From positions 248,001-312,000 of the forward strand of contig DASTXE010000003.1 of assembly GCA_035765535.1 (NCBI GenBank): DNA of 64,000 bases, given 5' to 3'. The notes beneath the pieces were generated by a model that was not told where the DNA came from, ran no database searches, and saw nothing but the letters and a program-made list of their open reading frames with translations. Below are positions 1 to 7,893 of the stretch, piece after piece. Every line of letters starts with the position of its first letter. The first letter of the stretch is position 1. Position numbers and translations under genes: made by a program. The DNA comes from Rickettsiales bacterium. GTDB lineage: Bacteria > Pseudomonadota > Alphaproteobacteria > Rickettsiales > JABCZZ01.

Positions 1-1
1 G

Positions 2-277
2 ACCTGGTGGTTCATCTCCTGCATGTTGCGCATGGCAATCCAGCCCGGCGGGCAGACACCGGCGCAGTGGCTCTCCTCCGGTTTCAACGCGGCGGCGATG
101 GTCGTTATGCTGGGCGCGCTGTTTTACCACATGAAGCTCGGGCTGCAGACGATTATTGAAGATTACGTCCATTGCCATTGCATCAAAATAGCGGCGCTGC
201 TGATCAATTATTTCGTCATGATCGCGTTCGGCGTGGTCAGCATTCTTGCCGTATTGAAACTCCATTTCCATATCTGA
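2..277 (+). CDS. sdhD: Succinate dehydrogenase membrane anchor subunit, 3' end (partial)
   Basis: The reading frame is open from the left window edge and stops 11 bases before sdhA. The visible part has two hydrophobic helices, an intervening HMKLGLQ stretch and the YVH motif typical of the SdhD anchor, in which a conserved His and Tyr lie near the haem and quinone. With SdhC it would anchor complex II in the inner membrane and pass electrons to ubiquinone. Gene order followed by sdhA fits the usual sdhCDAB operon. The N-terminus lies outside the window. Internal Met codons such as the one at 23 are not the start. Confidence 0.9.
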   Translation, partial: TWWFISCMLRMAIQPGGQTPAQWLSSGFNAAAMVVMLGALFYHMKLGLQTIIEDYVHCHCIKIAALLINYFVMIAFGVVSILAVLKLHFHI

Positions 278-288
278 GGTACCGCCTG

Positions 289-2079
289 ATGGCACAGTCA
301 TACAAAATCGTCGATCATTATTATGATGTAGTAGTCGTGGGGGCGGGCGGCGCAGGTTTGCGCGCAACGTTCGGCATGGCGCAGGCAGGGCTTTCCACAG
401 CATGCGTAACCAAAGTATTTCCCACGCGCAGCCACACGGTCGCGGCGCAGGGCGGTATTTCCGCCGCGCTCGGCAATATGGGCGAGGATGACTGGCGCTG
501 GCACATGTATGACACCATCAAGGGATCGGACTGGCTGGGCGACCAGGATGCAATCGAATATATGTGCAAGAACGCGCCCGAAGCGATCATCGAGCTCGAA
601 CATTACGGCGTGCCGTTCTCGCGTACGTCGGAAGGCAAGATTTACCAGCGCCCGTTCGGCGGTATGACCACGCATTACGGCAAAGGCACGGCGCAACGCA
701 CCTGTGCGGCTGCCGACCGTACCGGTCACGCGATCCTGCATACACTGTATCAGCAGGCGCTGAAGCATAACGCGAAATTCTTCATCGAATATTTTGCGGT
801 CGATCTGCTGATGGATGATGAAGGCGCATGCCGCGGCGTTGTCGCCTGGAATCTGGATGACGGTACCATGCATCGTTTCCATGCACACACGACGGTGCTT
901 GCTACGGGTGGCTACGGTCGTGCGTATTTCTCCTGCACCTCCGCGCATACCTGCACAGGCGATGGCGGCGGTATGGTCGTGCGCGCTGGTTTGCCGTTGC
1001 AGGATATGGAGTTCGTGCAGTTCCACCCGACCGGCGTATACGGCGCAGGCTGCCTGATCACTGAAGGCGTGCGCGGTGAAGGCGGCTATCTCGTGAATTC
1101 GGAAGGCGAGCGCTTCATGGAACGCTATGCGCCGCATGCGAAAGACCTTGCGTCGCGTGACGTAGTCAGTCGCGCAATGACGATTGAAATCCGCGAAGGC
1201 CGCGGCGTTGGTCCGGAAAAGGATCATATCTATCTGCACCTGGATCACCTTGATCCATCTATCATCCATGAACGCCTGCCGGGTATTGCAGAAACGGCAA
1301 GGATTTTTGCCGGTGTGGACGTAACCAAGCAACCGATTCCCGTACTGCCGACCGTGCATTACAATATGGGTGGTATCCCCACCAACTATCATGGTGAAGT
1401 GGTAACGCTGAAGAACGGCAATCCGGATAGCGTTGTGCCGGGCCTCATGGCCATCGGTGAAGCAGCTTGCGTTTCCGTGCACGGTGCAAACCGTCTGGGC
1501 TCCAACTCGCTGCTGGATCTGGTCGTGTTCGGCCGTGCCGCCGCGCTGCGTGCGAAAGAACTGATCCGCCCGAATACGCCGCATAAGCCGCTGGCGGAAT
1601 CGGTTTCGGAAAGCATCCTTACGCGCTTCGATAAGATCCGTCATGCTTCCGGCAAATCGCGCACGGCGGAAATCCGCAAGGCCATGCAGCGTACGATGCA
1701 GAATCATGCGGCGGTATTCCGTGACAAGAAAAATCTGCAGGAAGGCGCAACCAAGATCAAACAGGTCTGGCAGAGCTATGACGATCTGCATGTCAGCGAC
1801 CGCAACCTTGTCTGGAACAGCGACCTGGTAGAGGCGCTGGAGCTGGATAACCTGCGTTCTCAGGCCGTCATTACGATGGATGGCGCGCTGAACCGCGAAG
1901 AAAGCCGTGGCGCGCATGCACGCGAAGACTTTAGCGAGCGTGATGACGTCAAGTGGATGAAGCACTCGCTGATCTGGCTGGATAATAAGGGCCAGAGCAC
2001 GATTGACTACCGTCCTGTACATATGAACACGCTGTCCAACGAAGTGCAGCCCGTTCCGCCCAAAGCCAGGGTATACTAA
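289..2079 (+). CDS. sdhA: Succinate dehydrogenase flavoprotein subunit
   Basis: This 596-residue complex II flavoprotein oxidises succinate to fumarate. An N-terminal Rossmann motif ([12 protein letters not shown]) binds FAD. The [10 protein letters not shown] motif carries the His (about residue 49) that covalently links [25 protein letters not shown] and [13 protein letters not shown] supply the substrate-binding residues. The start at 289 (MAQSYKIV) was chosen because longer frames begin inside sdhD. It is co-transcribed with sdhD. A strong terminator follows, and no sdhB appears next to it, which is unusual for alphaproteobacteria. A second, diverged SdhA-type gene is at 50545-52305. Confidence 0.97.
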   Translation: MAQSYKIVDHYYDVVVVGAGGAGLRATFGMAQAGLSTACVTKVFPTRSHTVAAQGGISAALGNMGEDDWRWHMYDTIKGSDWLGDQDAIEYMCKNAPEAIIELEHYGVPFSRTSEGKIYQRPFGGMTTHYGKGTAQRTCAAADRTGHAILHTLYQQALKHNAKFFIEYFAVDLLMDDEGACRGVVAWNLDDGTMHRFHAHTTVLATGGYGRAYFSCTSAHTCTGDGGGMVVRAGLPLQDMEFVQFHPTGVYGAGCLITEGVRGEGGYLVNSEGERFMERYAPHAKDLASRDVVSRAMTIEIREGRGVGPEKDHIYLHLDHLDPSIIHERLPGIAETARIFAGVDVTKQPIPVLPTVHYNMGGIPTNYHGEVVTLKNGNPDSVVPGLMAIGEAACVSVHGANRLGSNSLLDLVVFGRAAALRAKELIRPNTPHKPLAESVSESILTRFDKIRHASGKSRTAEIRKAMQRTMQNHAAVFRDKKNLQEGATKIKQVWQSYDDLHVSDRNLVWNSDLVEALELDNLRSQAVITMDGALNREESRGAHAREDFSERDDVKWMKHSLIWLDNKGQSTIDYRPVHMNTLSNEVQPVPPKARVY

Positions 2080-2110
2080 ACGCCTGATTATAAGTAACAG
2101 CGTAAGCAAA

Positions 2111-2141
2111 GGGGGCGATCTATACTCGCCCCCTTTTTTTT
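2111..2141 (+). terminator. Rho-independent terminator after sdhA
   Basis: GGGGGCGA and TCGCCCCC form an 8-bp stem with a short loop, followed by eight T residues. It lies about 30 bases after the sdhA stop and ends the sdh transcript before any sdhB. Confidence 0.9.
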
Positions 2142-2214
2142 GCATTCCCTTTATGACAGTTCCATGAAGTTTAAGTAAATCAGTAAGATTGCTGCTGAAG
2201 CCGCGTGCCTTTAT

Positions 2215-2223
2215 TGCTATAAT
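2215..2223 (+). promoter_or_regulatory. Extended -10 promoter for the 2246 gene
   Basis: TGCTATAAT is an extended -10 element 23 bases before the start codon. The same TGCTATA core recurs in the promoters of the genes at 2770, 22783 (minus strand) and 49936. No convincing -35 was found. A weak reverse-strand match to a PHO half-site pair (ATGACAG, TTCC, ATGAAGT) lies at 2153-2170. Confidence 0.5.
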
Positions 2224-2245
2224 AATAGCGAAAGGGAGACAGATT

Positions 2246-2701
2246 ATGGCACTTATTCCAAGCCTGTTCGGTGGCAATAAAAGCGGAGGCAAGAAGTCCT
2301 CTCCGGCCAGTGAAGCATTTAAACAGAAAATGGGCGCCAAACTCGGCAAAGAGCAGACTTTCCAGCAGCGGCTCGATTCAAAGGTGGAAAAAGATATCGG
2401 TGATTATCTGAAGGCGAGAAGCGCTTCAGCCGCCGCGCGGGGTGAGAAAAACTATACTCCCGAAATTTCCAAGAATACCAAGACGATGCTGAAGATCCTG
2501 GCCGGCCAGAAGCTGCAGAAAGAGATCAAGAAAGAAAAGGCTCAGGCCTTAGCGGTTGAAAAACAGAAGAAAAAAGAAAAACAGGCGATGGAACTCGCCA
2601 AACGCAATGCGCAGTACCAGGCAGACTTGGTGAAAGCCAGAGAGCTGGAAGCACAGCAGCAAAATAAAAGCTACTTCTTTGGCTATACCGAACAACCCTG
2701 A
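2246..2701 (+). CDS. Lysine-rich coiled-coil hypothetical protein
   Basis: This 151-residue protein is not recognised. The start at 2246 (MALIPSLFGG) was chosen over an upstream Met at 2189 because GGGAG precedes it closely and the promoter lies between the two. The N-terminus is short and hydrophobic, then a Gly/Ser/Lys segment follows. The region from about residue 60 to 140 is strongly charged and helical, with KEIKKEKAQALAVEKQKKKEKQAMELAKRN predicted to form a coiled coil. It ends in an aromatic tail (KSYFFGYTEQP). There are no enzyme motifs. It is followed immediately by the PHO-box-like promoter of the next gene. It may be a lineage-specific structural or membrane-associated protein. 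Confidence 0.7.
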   Translation: MALIPSLFGGNKSGGKKSSPASEAFKQKMGAKLGKEQTFQQRLDSKVEKDIGDYLKARSASAAARGEKNYTPEISKNTKTMLKILAGQKLQKEIKKEKAQALAVEKQKKKEKQAMELAKRNAQYQADLVKARELEAQQQNKSYFFGYTEQP

Positions 2702-2735
2702 TCGTCATCATTCTGTAACAATTCTATGCTATATT
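2702..2735 (+). promoter_or_regulatory. PHO-box-like promoter upstream of the 2770 gene
   Basis: The half-sites TCGTCAT (2702-2708) and CTGTAAC (2713-2719) are separated by CATT. Ten bases then lead to a -10 TATATT (2730-2735). The 7-4-7-10 spacing and the CTGTCAT-like half-sites match the classical PhoB box that replaces the -35. The promoter abuts the stop codon of the preceding gene. PhoB control is inferred. Confidence 0.55.
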
Positions 2736-2769
2736 AATCATAACGTTAAGGAATCAGCGGAGCAGTGTT

Positions 2770-3159
2770 ATGGACCACATGCAAAGAATGATGATGGAAG
2801 GGCAGGCGCAGCGTAACGCCGCCGGTGACCAGGGCACGAAAAAAAACGGCTTTCTGCTGAACCTGCTTCCCAGAGTACCTGATAGCGCAGGCGATGCGAT
2901 TTGGGGCATCGGCAGCAGGGTATGGTGCCTGATTAAGAGAATTCCCGGCGGGATACTCGGGTTATTCGGCAGTGAACAGATGCCCAATAAGATCGAAATG
3001 GTGATGGCGCGCATGCATGAAGACATGCAGCGAGCCAATCAGGAAGCATGGAATATACGCGCGCAGCATATGTCCGTATCCGGAGATGTCTTCACCGGGC
3101 ACGGCCTTCCCAGCGAAGGGGTTGGCGCTCCCAAAAGCGGTGCAGGGGTGAGCCACTAA
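2770..3159 (+). CDS. Lineage-specific hypothetical protein under a PHO-like promoter
   Basis: This 129-residue protein is not recognised. A GGAG sequence sits 7 bases before ATG. The N-terminus is Met/Gln-rich (MDHMQRMMMEGQ). The middle, about residues 28-65, is amphipathic to hydrophobic (FLLNLLPRVPDSAG, WGIGSRVWCLIKRIPGGILGLFG) and could associate with a membrane. A helical segment follows (KIEMVMARMHEDMQRANQEAW), then a Gly/Ser/Pro-rich tail. The gene is monocistronic and converges with the DipZ-type gene, whose end is 2 bases away. Its promoter pattern is shared with two other orphan genes in the window. Confidence 0.7.
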   Translation: MDHMQRMMMEGQAQRNAAGDQGTKKNGFLLNLLPRVPDSAGDAIWGIGSRVWCLIKRIPGGILGLFGSEQMPNKIEMVMARMHEDMQRANQEAWNIRAQHMSVSGDVFTGHGLPSEGVGAPKSGAGVSH

Positions 3160-3160
3160 T

Positions 3161-4777
3161 TTACCAGCCGAACGTGAACGCGTACGCTTCCAGTCCTGCA
3201 TTCCCGGCGATAATATCCACGATTCCTTCGCCCGCTTTATCCTGTGAGATAATGGTATAAAGCATATGGCGATCGACGGTAAGGGTCTTATAAGGTTTTC
3301 CATTCACTAGAATAGTCGCACTGGCAGGTGTGCTGCCTTCATTACCCAGTACCAGAAATACATTCCCTGCCCGAAAATGCATCCGGATGGCCGCACCGTT
3401 TTCTTGCGCTGTGATACGCTCTGCGCTTACATCCCATTGTCCCTGCAGCGCCCAGTGATCCGCATCCAGCGTTGCGGGAAAGTGGAAACTGGAAATGCTG
3501 TTGGCCTTCAACTCGCTTTCGCCCCCAAATCGATCTGCCCGTGCATAGCCCAGATAAGTCTCCGGTGTTTGCGGACGATTGAAATCCGCAGCTTCCTGCT
3601 CAGCAGATTTGGGGGTGCTGTTACTCACCCCCAGAAGGGTGCGGATATTATGCTCGGTTACATCATATCCGCCTTCGCCGAAATGCGTGTAGACCACGCG
3701 CCCCTGCTGGTCGATCAGGTAATGGGCTGGCCAGTAGAGATTGTTAAAATTGCTCCAGGTGGAGAGATGGCTGTCCAGGGCGACTGGATAGTGAATGCCA
3801 TATTGTGCCAGTGCGGCTTTGACATTCTCAGGCTTCTTCTCGAACTCGAATTCCGGTGAGTGAACACCAATGATTACAAGTCCCTTATCGCGGTACAATT
3901 TATCCCATTGCGTGATGTAAGGCAGCGTGCGAATGCAGTTGATGCAGGAGTAGGTCCAGAAATCCACCAGCACGACCTTTCCCTTAAGCGACGCAAGCGT
4001 GAGCGGGGGAGAGTTCAGCCAGTCCGTAATACCTGCGATTTCCGGTGCTTCATAGGGAGAGGAGAGTGCATCTACCAACCCGGCCTGCTCAGAAATCGGC
4101 GTAGATGAGGCAGTCGAATGCGTGCTGAAATCAACTCCCGAGGCGATATAAATGGCAGCAAGCAATATAGCCAGCCCGCAACCTTTACGAATCGTCTCGG
4201 CATGCCTGTGCAGGAAACCAAGCCGTTCCATAAGTTTGCGGCCCGTAAGCGCAATCGCAAGCATCGGCAGGCCTGCTCCCAGGGCAAAAGCAAAAAGAAT
4301 AGCCATACCGCTTGCATCGGTCTGTTGCCGGATTACCTGCACGAGCACCACAGCCAGTATAGGGCCTGCGCAGGGTGTCCAGACCAGTCCTATCAGCGCG
4401 CCGATCATCAGCCCGCCCAGCAATGTGTCACCTTTGCCGGAAGGTACGAGATTGCCTATAGCAGCGGCTTTCTGTGTCCAGCTGCTGAATAGCGACGAAA
4501 GCTTTCCGGACAGCAGCACAAGGCCGAATACCGCCAGCAGCGCCAGAGAAATATGTTTAATGATATCAAGATCGATGCCAAATACCGCTACTAGCTTGCG
4601 TGAAAACAGCGCAAATAGGGAAAAGGTAAGGATAAAACCTGCAATGACACCGAAAGGTTGTTTTTTACCTCCCCCGGCGGAAGCGCCGAGCACAAGCGGC
4701 AGCACCGGCAGAATGCAGGGGGAAGCGATAAGGGCAAGGCCTTCCAGGAAGGCGGAGGATGTTTCAAGAATGTTCAT
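3161..4777 (-). CDS. DipZ-type fusion: CcdA-like membrane domain, thioredoxin domain and C-terminal beta domain
   Basis: This 538-residue protein is a membrane thiol-disulfide reductant transporter with its own periplasmic thioredoxin. Residues 1-215 form six or so hydrophobic segments of the DsbD/CcdA type. The two membrane cysteines lie in IASPCILPVLPL and VWTPCAGPIL. Residues 230-380 form a TlpA-like domain with the redox motif WTYSCINCIRTLPY. The rest is a beta-rich domain, as in DipZ-family proteins. Electrons from cytoplasmic thioredoxin would pass to periplasmic substrates such as apocytochrome c or peroxidases. Upstream sequence at 4797-4814 (GTGTAAC, CATT, TCGGCTG on the minus strand) resembles the PHO-like element at 22833-22850. 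Confidence 0.85.
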   Translation of the reverse strand: MNILETSSAFLEGLALIASPCILPVLPLVLGASAGGGKKQPFGVIAGFILTFSLFALFSRKLVAVFGIDLDIIKHISLALLAVFGLVLLSGKLSSLFSSWTQKAAAIGNLVPSGKGDTLLGGLMIGALIGLVWTPCAGPILAVVLVQVIRQQTDASGMAILFAFALGAGLPMLAIALTGRKLMERLGFLHRHAETIRKGCGLAILLAAIYIASGVDFSTHSTASSTPISEQAGLVDALSSPYEAPEIAGITDWLNSPPLTLASLKGKVVLVDFWTYSCINCIRTLPYITQWDKLYRDKGLVIIGVHSPEFEFEKKPENVKAALAQYGIHYPVALDSHLSTWSNFNNLYWPAHYLIDQQGRVVYTHFGEGGYDVTEHNIRTLLGVSNSTPKSAEQEAADFNRPQTPETYLGYARADRFGGESELKANSISSFHFPATLDADHWALQGQWDVSAERITAQENGAAIRMHFRAGNVFLVLGNEGSTPASATILVNGKPYKTLTVDRHMLYTIISQDKAGEGIVDIIAGNAGLEAYAFTFGW

Positions 4778-4909
4778 ACCGGGATATTCGGTGCGTCAGC
4801 CGAAATGGTTACACAGGCATGTGTGCTAACGACTTTACACTTGCAGGAGGGCGTAGAGTGAATTAGGGTTTACAGCCTGAATCGTAAGGAACAATAAGCC
4901 CCTGGCCCT

Positions 4910-6523
4910 ATGTCGGAATTTAATGAAAAGACGGTAAGCAGCCTTAAACTCGAACTGGAGACAATCTGGGCCGCGCATCGCGCCGTAGGGTTATCCGGCC
5001 AGATGGCGCTTTATACCATGGCGGTGCAGGAGCCCTGGCGTACGAAGGATGCCGGAGTGACATTCTGGTTTGGCGAGAATGACATAGACAGCGCCATTGA
5101 AGAAATCCGCAAACATTATAATAACGGCCACCTGCCGAACTCCCCTCTGCTGCTTAATCCCCTGGTGCATGATGAAAATCATAAGCCGATCGGCAGTGGC
5201 GTTATGTGGGGAACCGGGCTTGCGCTCGGCATCGACGTGATGCATGCCGAACAGAAAGAGCGCGTAGAAGGGCTCGGCGTGGTGGTGGGCCTCATGGAGC
5301 GCGGGCCGGTGATGAGCGCAGGCATGAAAATGCTGGCTTTCTCTACGGAAGCATTGCCGCCGCTGGAAGATGGAAAGACCGTCAAGGGCTGCAGTGAAAT
5401 ATGCCAGCTCGCTAATTTCCGCAGCGATGAATATGCCGCGTTTTATTTGCTTTCAGGTCTTTCTTATCTCGGCAAGCATGGGGCGTTCCAGAGCGAGGGT
5501 TTTTCCACACTGGTGCCGGAAGGTCCGCAGGCCGTGGCAAAAAAGCAGGTCGCGCCGCAATTGCTCGCGGACGCGGCTTTCTGTTTCAATGCCTATGATC
5601 GCCATCACTCGCTGTTTACCAAGTTCGGAGTTAATCCCCAGGATGTGGAAGATAACCTGAAATTTTACAATCTGTGTGCACGTGATATTGTGCTGTTTGA
5701 CGCGGTGGGCGCCAAGCATGTGGACGCAGCCACTACGGTTAATTTCGATTTCCTTGTTAAGGGCTGGATTCCGCGCGGCGCGGTGACGGTTATCGGCGCA
5801 TCTGGCGGTACAGGTAAATCTTCGCTGGCGCATAATCTGGCCGTCAAAGCGGCAATCGATTACCAAGCGGGAGAAGAGCCGCCGCTCTGGCTCGGCTCGG
5901 AAATCGATGTCAATAACTGCAAAGGCATCTGCGTTTATTTCTCCGGCGAAGACGGCCCGGCTATCGTTCACAGTCGCGCCAAAGTATTCGACCCGGAAGG
6001 TCGCGCTGAGCGCATCATGTTCCAGCGTACGGATTTTGGCGAAGGCGGCAATCTCGGAACGTTCCTTAAACGTCTGAGAAAGTTACCTGAAGTCCCGCTG
6101 GTGGTGATCGACCCAGCACGAAAATACCTGACCGGCGATGAAAATGATGCGGGTGTCGTCAGTGAGTTCTTTGAAGCTATCGAAGAATTTGCTATACAGA
6201 AACACGCGGCAATGGTGGTCGTGCACCATCTTGCCAAGGGCGCACGCCCGAAACATGTCTCGGAGATATACGATCTTCTGCGCGGTTCGCAGGTATTTAT
6301 TGACCGTCCGCGCGTGGTGATCGGTATGTATCGCGAGGGGATCCACACGGTGGCGGGGTTGGCAAAAAACAACATTCCGGCGCAGATGGGCATGATCCAG
6401 GGCGAACGGCTTTATGTCCGCGATGCCAAGAAGCTGGAACTCGTGCTTGTGCCGGGTCCGGCGGGAAAGCGCGGGGAAAACCTGACGGAAGAAGAGATTG
6501 AAGCATTGCGGTCGGCGGAGTAA
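4910..6523 (+). CDS. RepA/RecA-like AAA ATPase with unknown N-terminal domain
   Basis: This protein has 537 residues. The C-terminal half is a RecA-fold ATPase of the AAA_25/RepA type. It has Walker A GASGGTGKSS at about residues 296-305, Walker B PLVVIDPARKYL around 400, and VVVHHLAKG downstream as a sensor-like segment. This family includes hexameric plasmid and phage replicative helicases and related chromosomal proteins. The first 280 residues are not recognised. They include a segment rich in Gly and Met (GSGVMWGTGLALGIDVMH). The gene is alone, with no replication origin or plasmid genes beside it, so it may be a domesticated mobile-element gene. Its function is unknown. Confidence 0.75.
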   Translation: MSEFNEKTVSSLKLELETIWAAHRAVGLSGQMALYTMAVQEPWRTKDAGVTFWFGENDIDSAIEEIRKHYNNGHLPNSPLLLNPLVHDENHKPIGSGVMWGTGLALGIDVMHAEQKERVEGLGVVVGLMERGPVMSAGMKMLAFSTEALPPLEDGKTVKGCSEICQLANFRSDEYAAFYLLSGLSYLGKHGAFQSEGFSTLVPEGPQAVAKKQVAPQLLADAAFCFNAYDRHHSLFTKFGVNPQDVEDNLKFYNLCARDIVLFDAVGAKHVDAATTVNFDFLVKGWIPRGAVTVIGASGGTGKSSLAHNLAVKAAIDYQAGEEPPLWLGSEIDVNNCKGICVYFSGEDGPAIVHSRAKVFDPEGRAERIMFQRTDFGEGGNLGTFLKRLRKLPEVPLVVIDPARKYLTGDENDAGVVSEFFEAIEEFAIQKHAAMVVVHHLAKGARPKHVSEIYDLLRGSQVFIDRPRVVIGMYREGIHTVAGLAKNNIPAQMGMIQGERLYVRDAKKLELVLVPGPAGKRGENLTEEEIEALRSAE

Positions 6524-6543
6524 GAAATAGAAAATAAACCCAT

Positions 6544-6615
6544 CGTGGCACGCGGAGGAGTCCTATACGACGACCCCGCGAAGCGAGGGGTAGCGTAAGC
6601 GAAGGGGAGCACCCC
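6544..6615 (+). repeat. Dispersed hairpin repeat, copy A
   Basis: The copy begins CGTGG, then ACGCGGAGGAGTCCTATACG and CGACCCCGCG. It continues with a GCGAGGGG hairpin arm and GCGTAAGCGAAGGGGA, and closes with a GGGG/CCCC hairpin. A second copy is at 55996-56081 with about 80% identity. Differences between the copies keep both stems paired. It sits between the ATPase gene and xseB. Confidence 0.75.
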
Positions 6616-6637
6616 TTAGAAGACAAAAAGGGTAAAA

Positions 6638-6883
6638 ATGGAACAACAAAATAATATTGAAGCAATGAGTTTTGAGCAGGCACTGCGCGAGTTGGAAACA
6701 ATCGTGCGCAAGCTGGAAACCGGGCAGGGGGAGCTGGAAAGTTCGATCCGTGACTATGAGCGCGGGACGCTGCTGAAAAATCACTGCCAGAAAAAATTGA
6801 GCGACGCCAAAATGAAGGTTGAGAAGATCATCAGCGCGGCGGATGGAAAATTAGCCACTGCCGCGTTTGACGGCGATAAATAA
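6638..6883 (+). CDS. xseB: Exodeoxyribonuclease VII small subunit
   Basis: This 81-residue protein has the XseB pattern: [33 protein letters not shown] followed by [15 protein letters not shown]. Several small subunits bind XseA to form exonuclease VII, which degrades single-stranded DNA from both ends. The gene lies 12 bases before ispA, the usual arrangement in proteobacteria. xseA is not in the window. Confidence 0.95.
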   Translation: MEQQNNIEAMSFEQALRELETIVRKLETGQGELESSIRDYERGTLLKNHCQKKLSDAKMKVEKIISAADGKLATAAFDGDK

Positions 6884-6895
6884 GGAAACGGAATC

Positions 6896-7858
6896 ATGGA
6901 AGAATTACAGCGCGCGCTGCAGGAAGTATCTGAAGGCCTTGAAGAGAAAATGGAAAAGCTGCTGCCGTCGGATGGTGACGAGTTCAGCGGCAATACGGTT
7001 GTGGCGTTCAAGCCCCATAACGACAATACTCCCAGCGATTATCAGCCGATCGGCGGTGAAAATACGCTGGTGCAGGCGATGCGCTACTCCGCTCTTTCCG
7101 GCGGTAAGCGCCTGCGTCCGTTTATGACGGTGGCCTGTGCAAAACTCTTCGGTGTCAGCCGCGAGGCATCCCTGTGCACGGCGGCTGCAATCGAATTCAT
7201 CCACACTTATTCGTTGATTCATGACGATCTTCCTGCGATGGACGATGACGCCATGCGCCGCGGCAAACCAAGCTGCCATATCGCATTCGGTGAAGCGGCA
7301 GCAATTCTGGCGGGCGACGCATTGCTTACCTTCGCATTCCAGGTGCTGGCCGATGAACGCGTTCACCCGGATCCGGCAGTGCGCTGCGAGCTGATTAAGA
7401 CCCTCTCCGTCGCATCGGGCTATCGTGGGATGGCAGGCGGTCAGATGATGGATCTGGAAGCAGAAAACAAACAGCTCAGCATTGACGAAATTATCCGTCT
7501 GCAACGCCTGAAGACCGGCGAGCTATTTGCTATGTCCTGCGAAGCCGGTGCGATTCTTGGCAAGGCAGCGCGTCCGCTGCGTAGTGCGTTGCGTGGTTAC
7601 GCGCATGATATCGGTCTCGCATTCCAGATCACGGATGATCTGCTCGATGCCGAAGGCACGCGTTCGGAAGTGGGCAAGGAAGTCAACAAGGATAAGCAGG
7701 CAGGCAAGGCGACGCTGGTTTCCGTGCTTGGCATTGACCGCGCGCGCGAACAGGCACGTATCCTGGCGAACCAGGCAATCGGCCATCTGGAAGTATTCGG
7801 CAAAAAAGGCGACGAACTGCGCAGCCTGGCCGAATTCGTGATTGCACGTAAGAGCTAA
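6896..7858 (+). CDS. ispA: Farnesyl diphosphate synthase (short-chain polyprenyl synthase)
   Basis: This 320-residue trans-prenyltransferase condenses IPP with DMAPP and GPP to make FPP for undecaprenyl phosphate, quinones and hopanoids. The first Asp-rich motif is DDLPAMDDD around residue 110. The second is DDLLDAEG around 244. SGGKRLRP and KTGELF are also present. The start GAATC-ATG follows xseB by 12 bases, so the two are co-transcribed. An N-terminal extension of about 40 residues before the catalytic fold is slightly longer than in the E. coli enzyme. dxs, often next in this cluster, is replaced here by glnE. Confidence 0.95.
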   Translation: MEELQRALQEVSEGLEEKMEKLLPSDGDEFSGNTVVAFKPHNDNTPSDYQPIGGENTLVQAMRYSALSGGKRLRPFMTVACAKLFGVSREASLCTAAAIEFIHTYSLIHDDLPAMDDDAMRRGKPSCHIAFGEAAAILAGDALLTFAFQVLADERVHPDPAVRCELIKTLSVASGYRGMAGGQMMDLEAENKQLSIDEIIRLQRLKTGELFAMSCEAGAILGKAARPLRSALRGYAHDIGLAFQITDDLLDAEGTRSEVGKEVNKDKQAGKATLVSVLGIDRAREQARILANQAIGHLEVFGKKGDELRSLAEFVIARKS

Positions 7859-7893
7859 GGTGTTGCCGGACCGGGCCGCCAGAAAGAGGTCTG

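Noticed and set aside
2153-2170. Reverse-strand PHO-like pair before the 2246 gene
   Set aside because: Orientation is opposite to the gene and it lies about 47 bases upstream of the -10, so it is kept only as a weak note.
298-2349. 683-codon open frame on the minus strand opposite sdhA
   Set aside because: It is antisense to a certain sdhA, has no domain features, and arises from codon bias of the coding strand.
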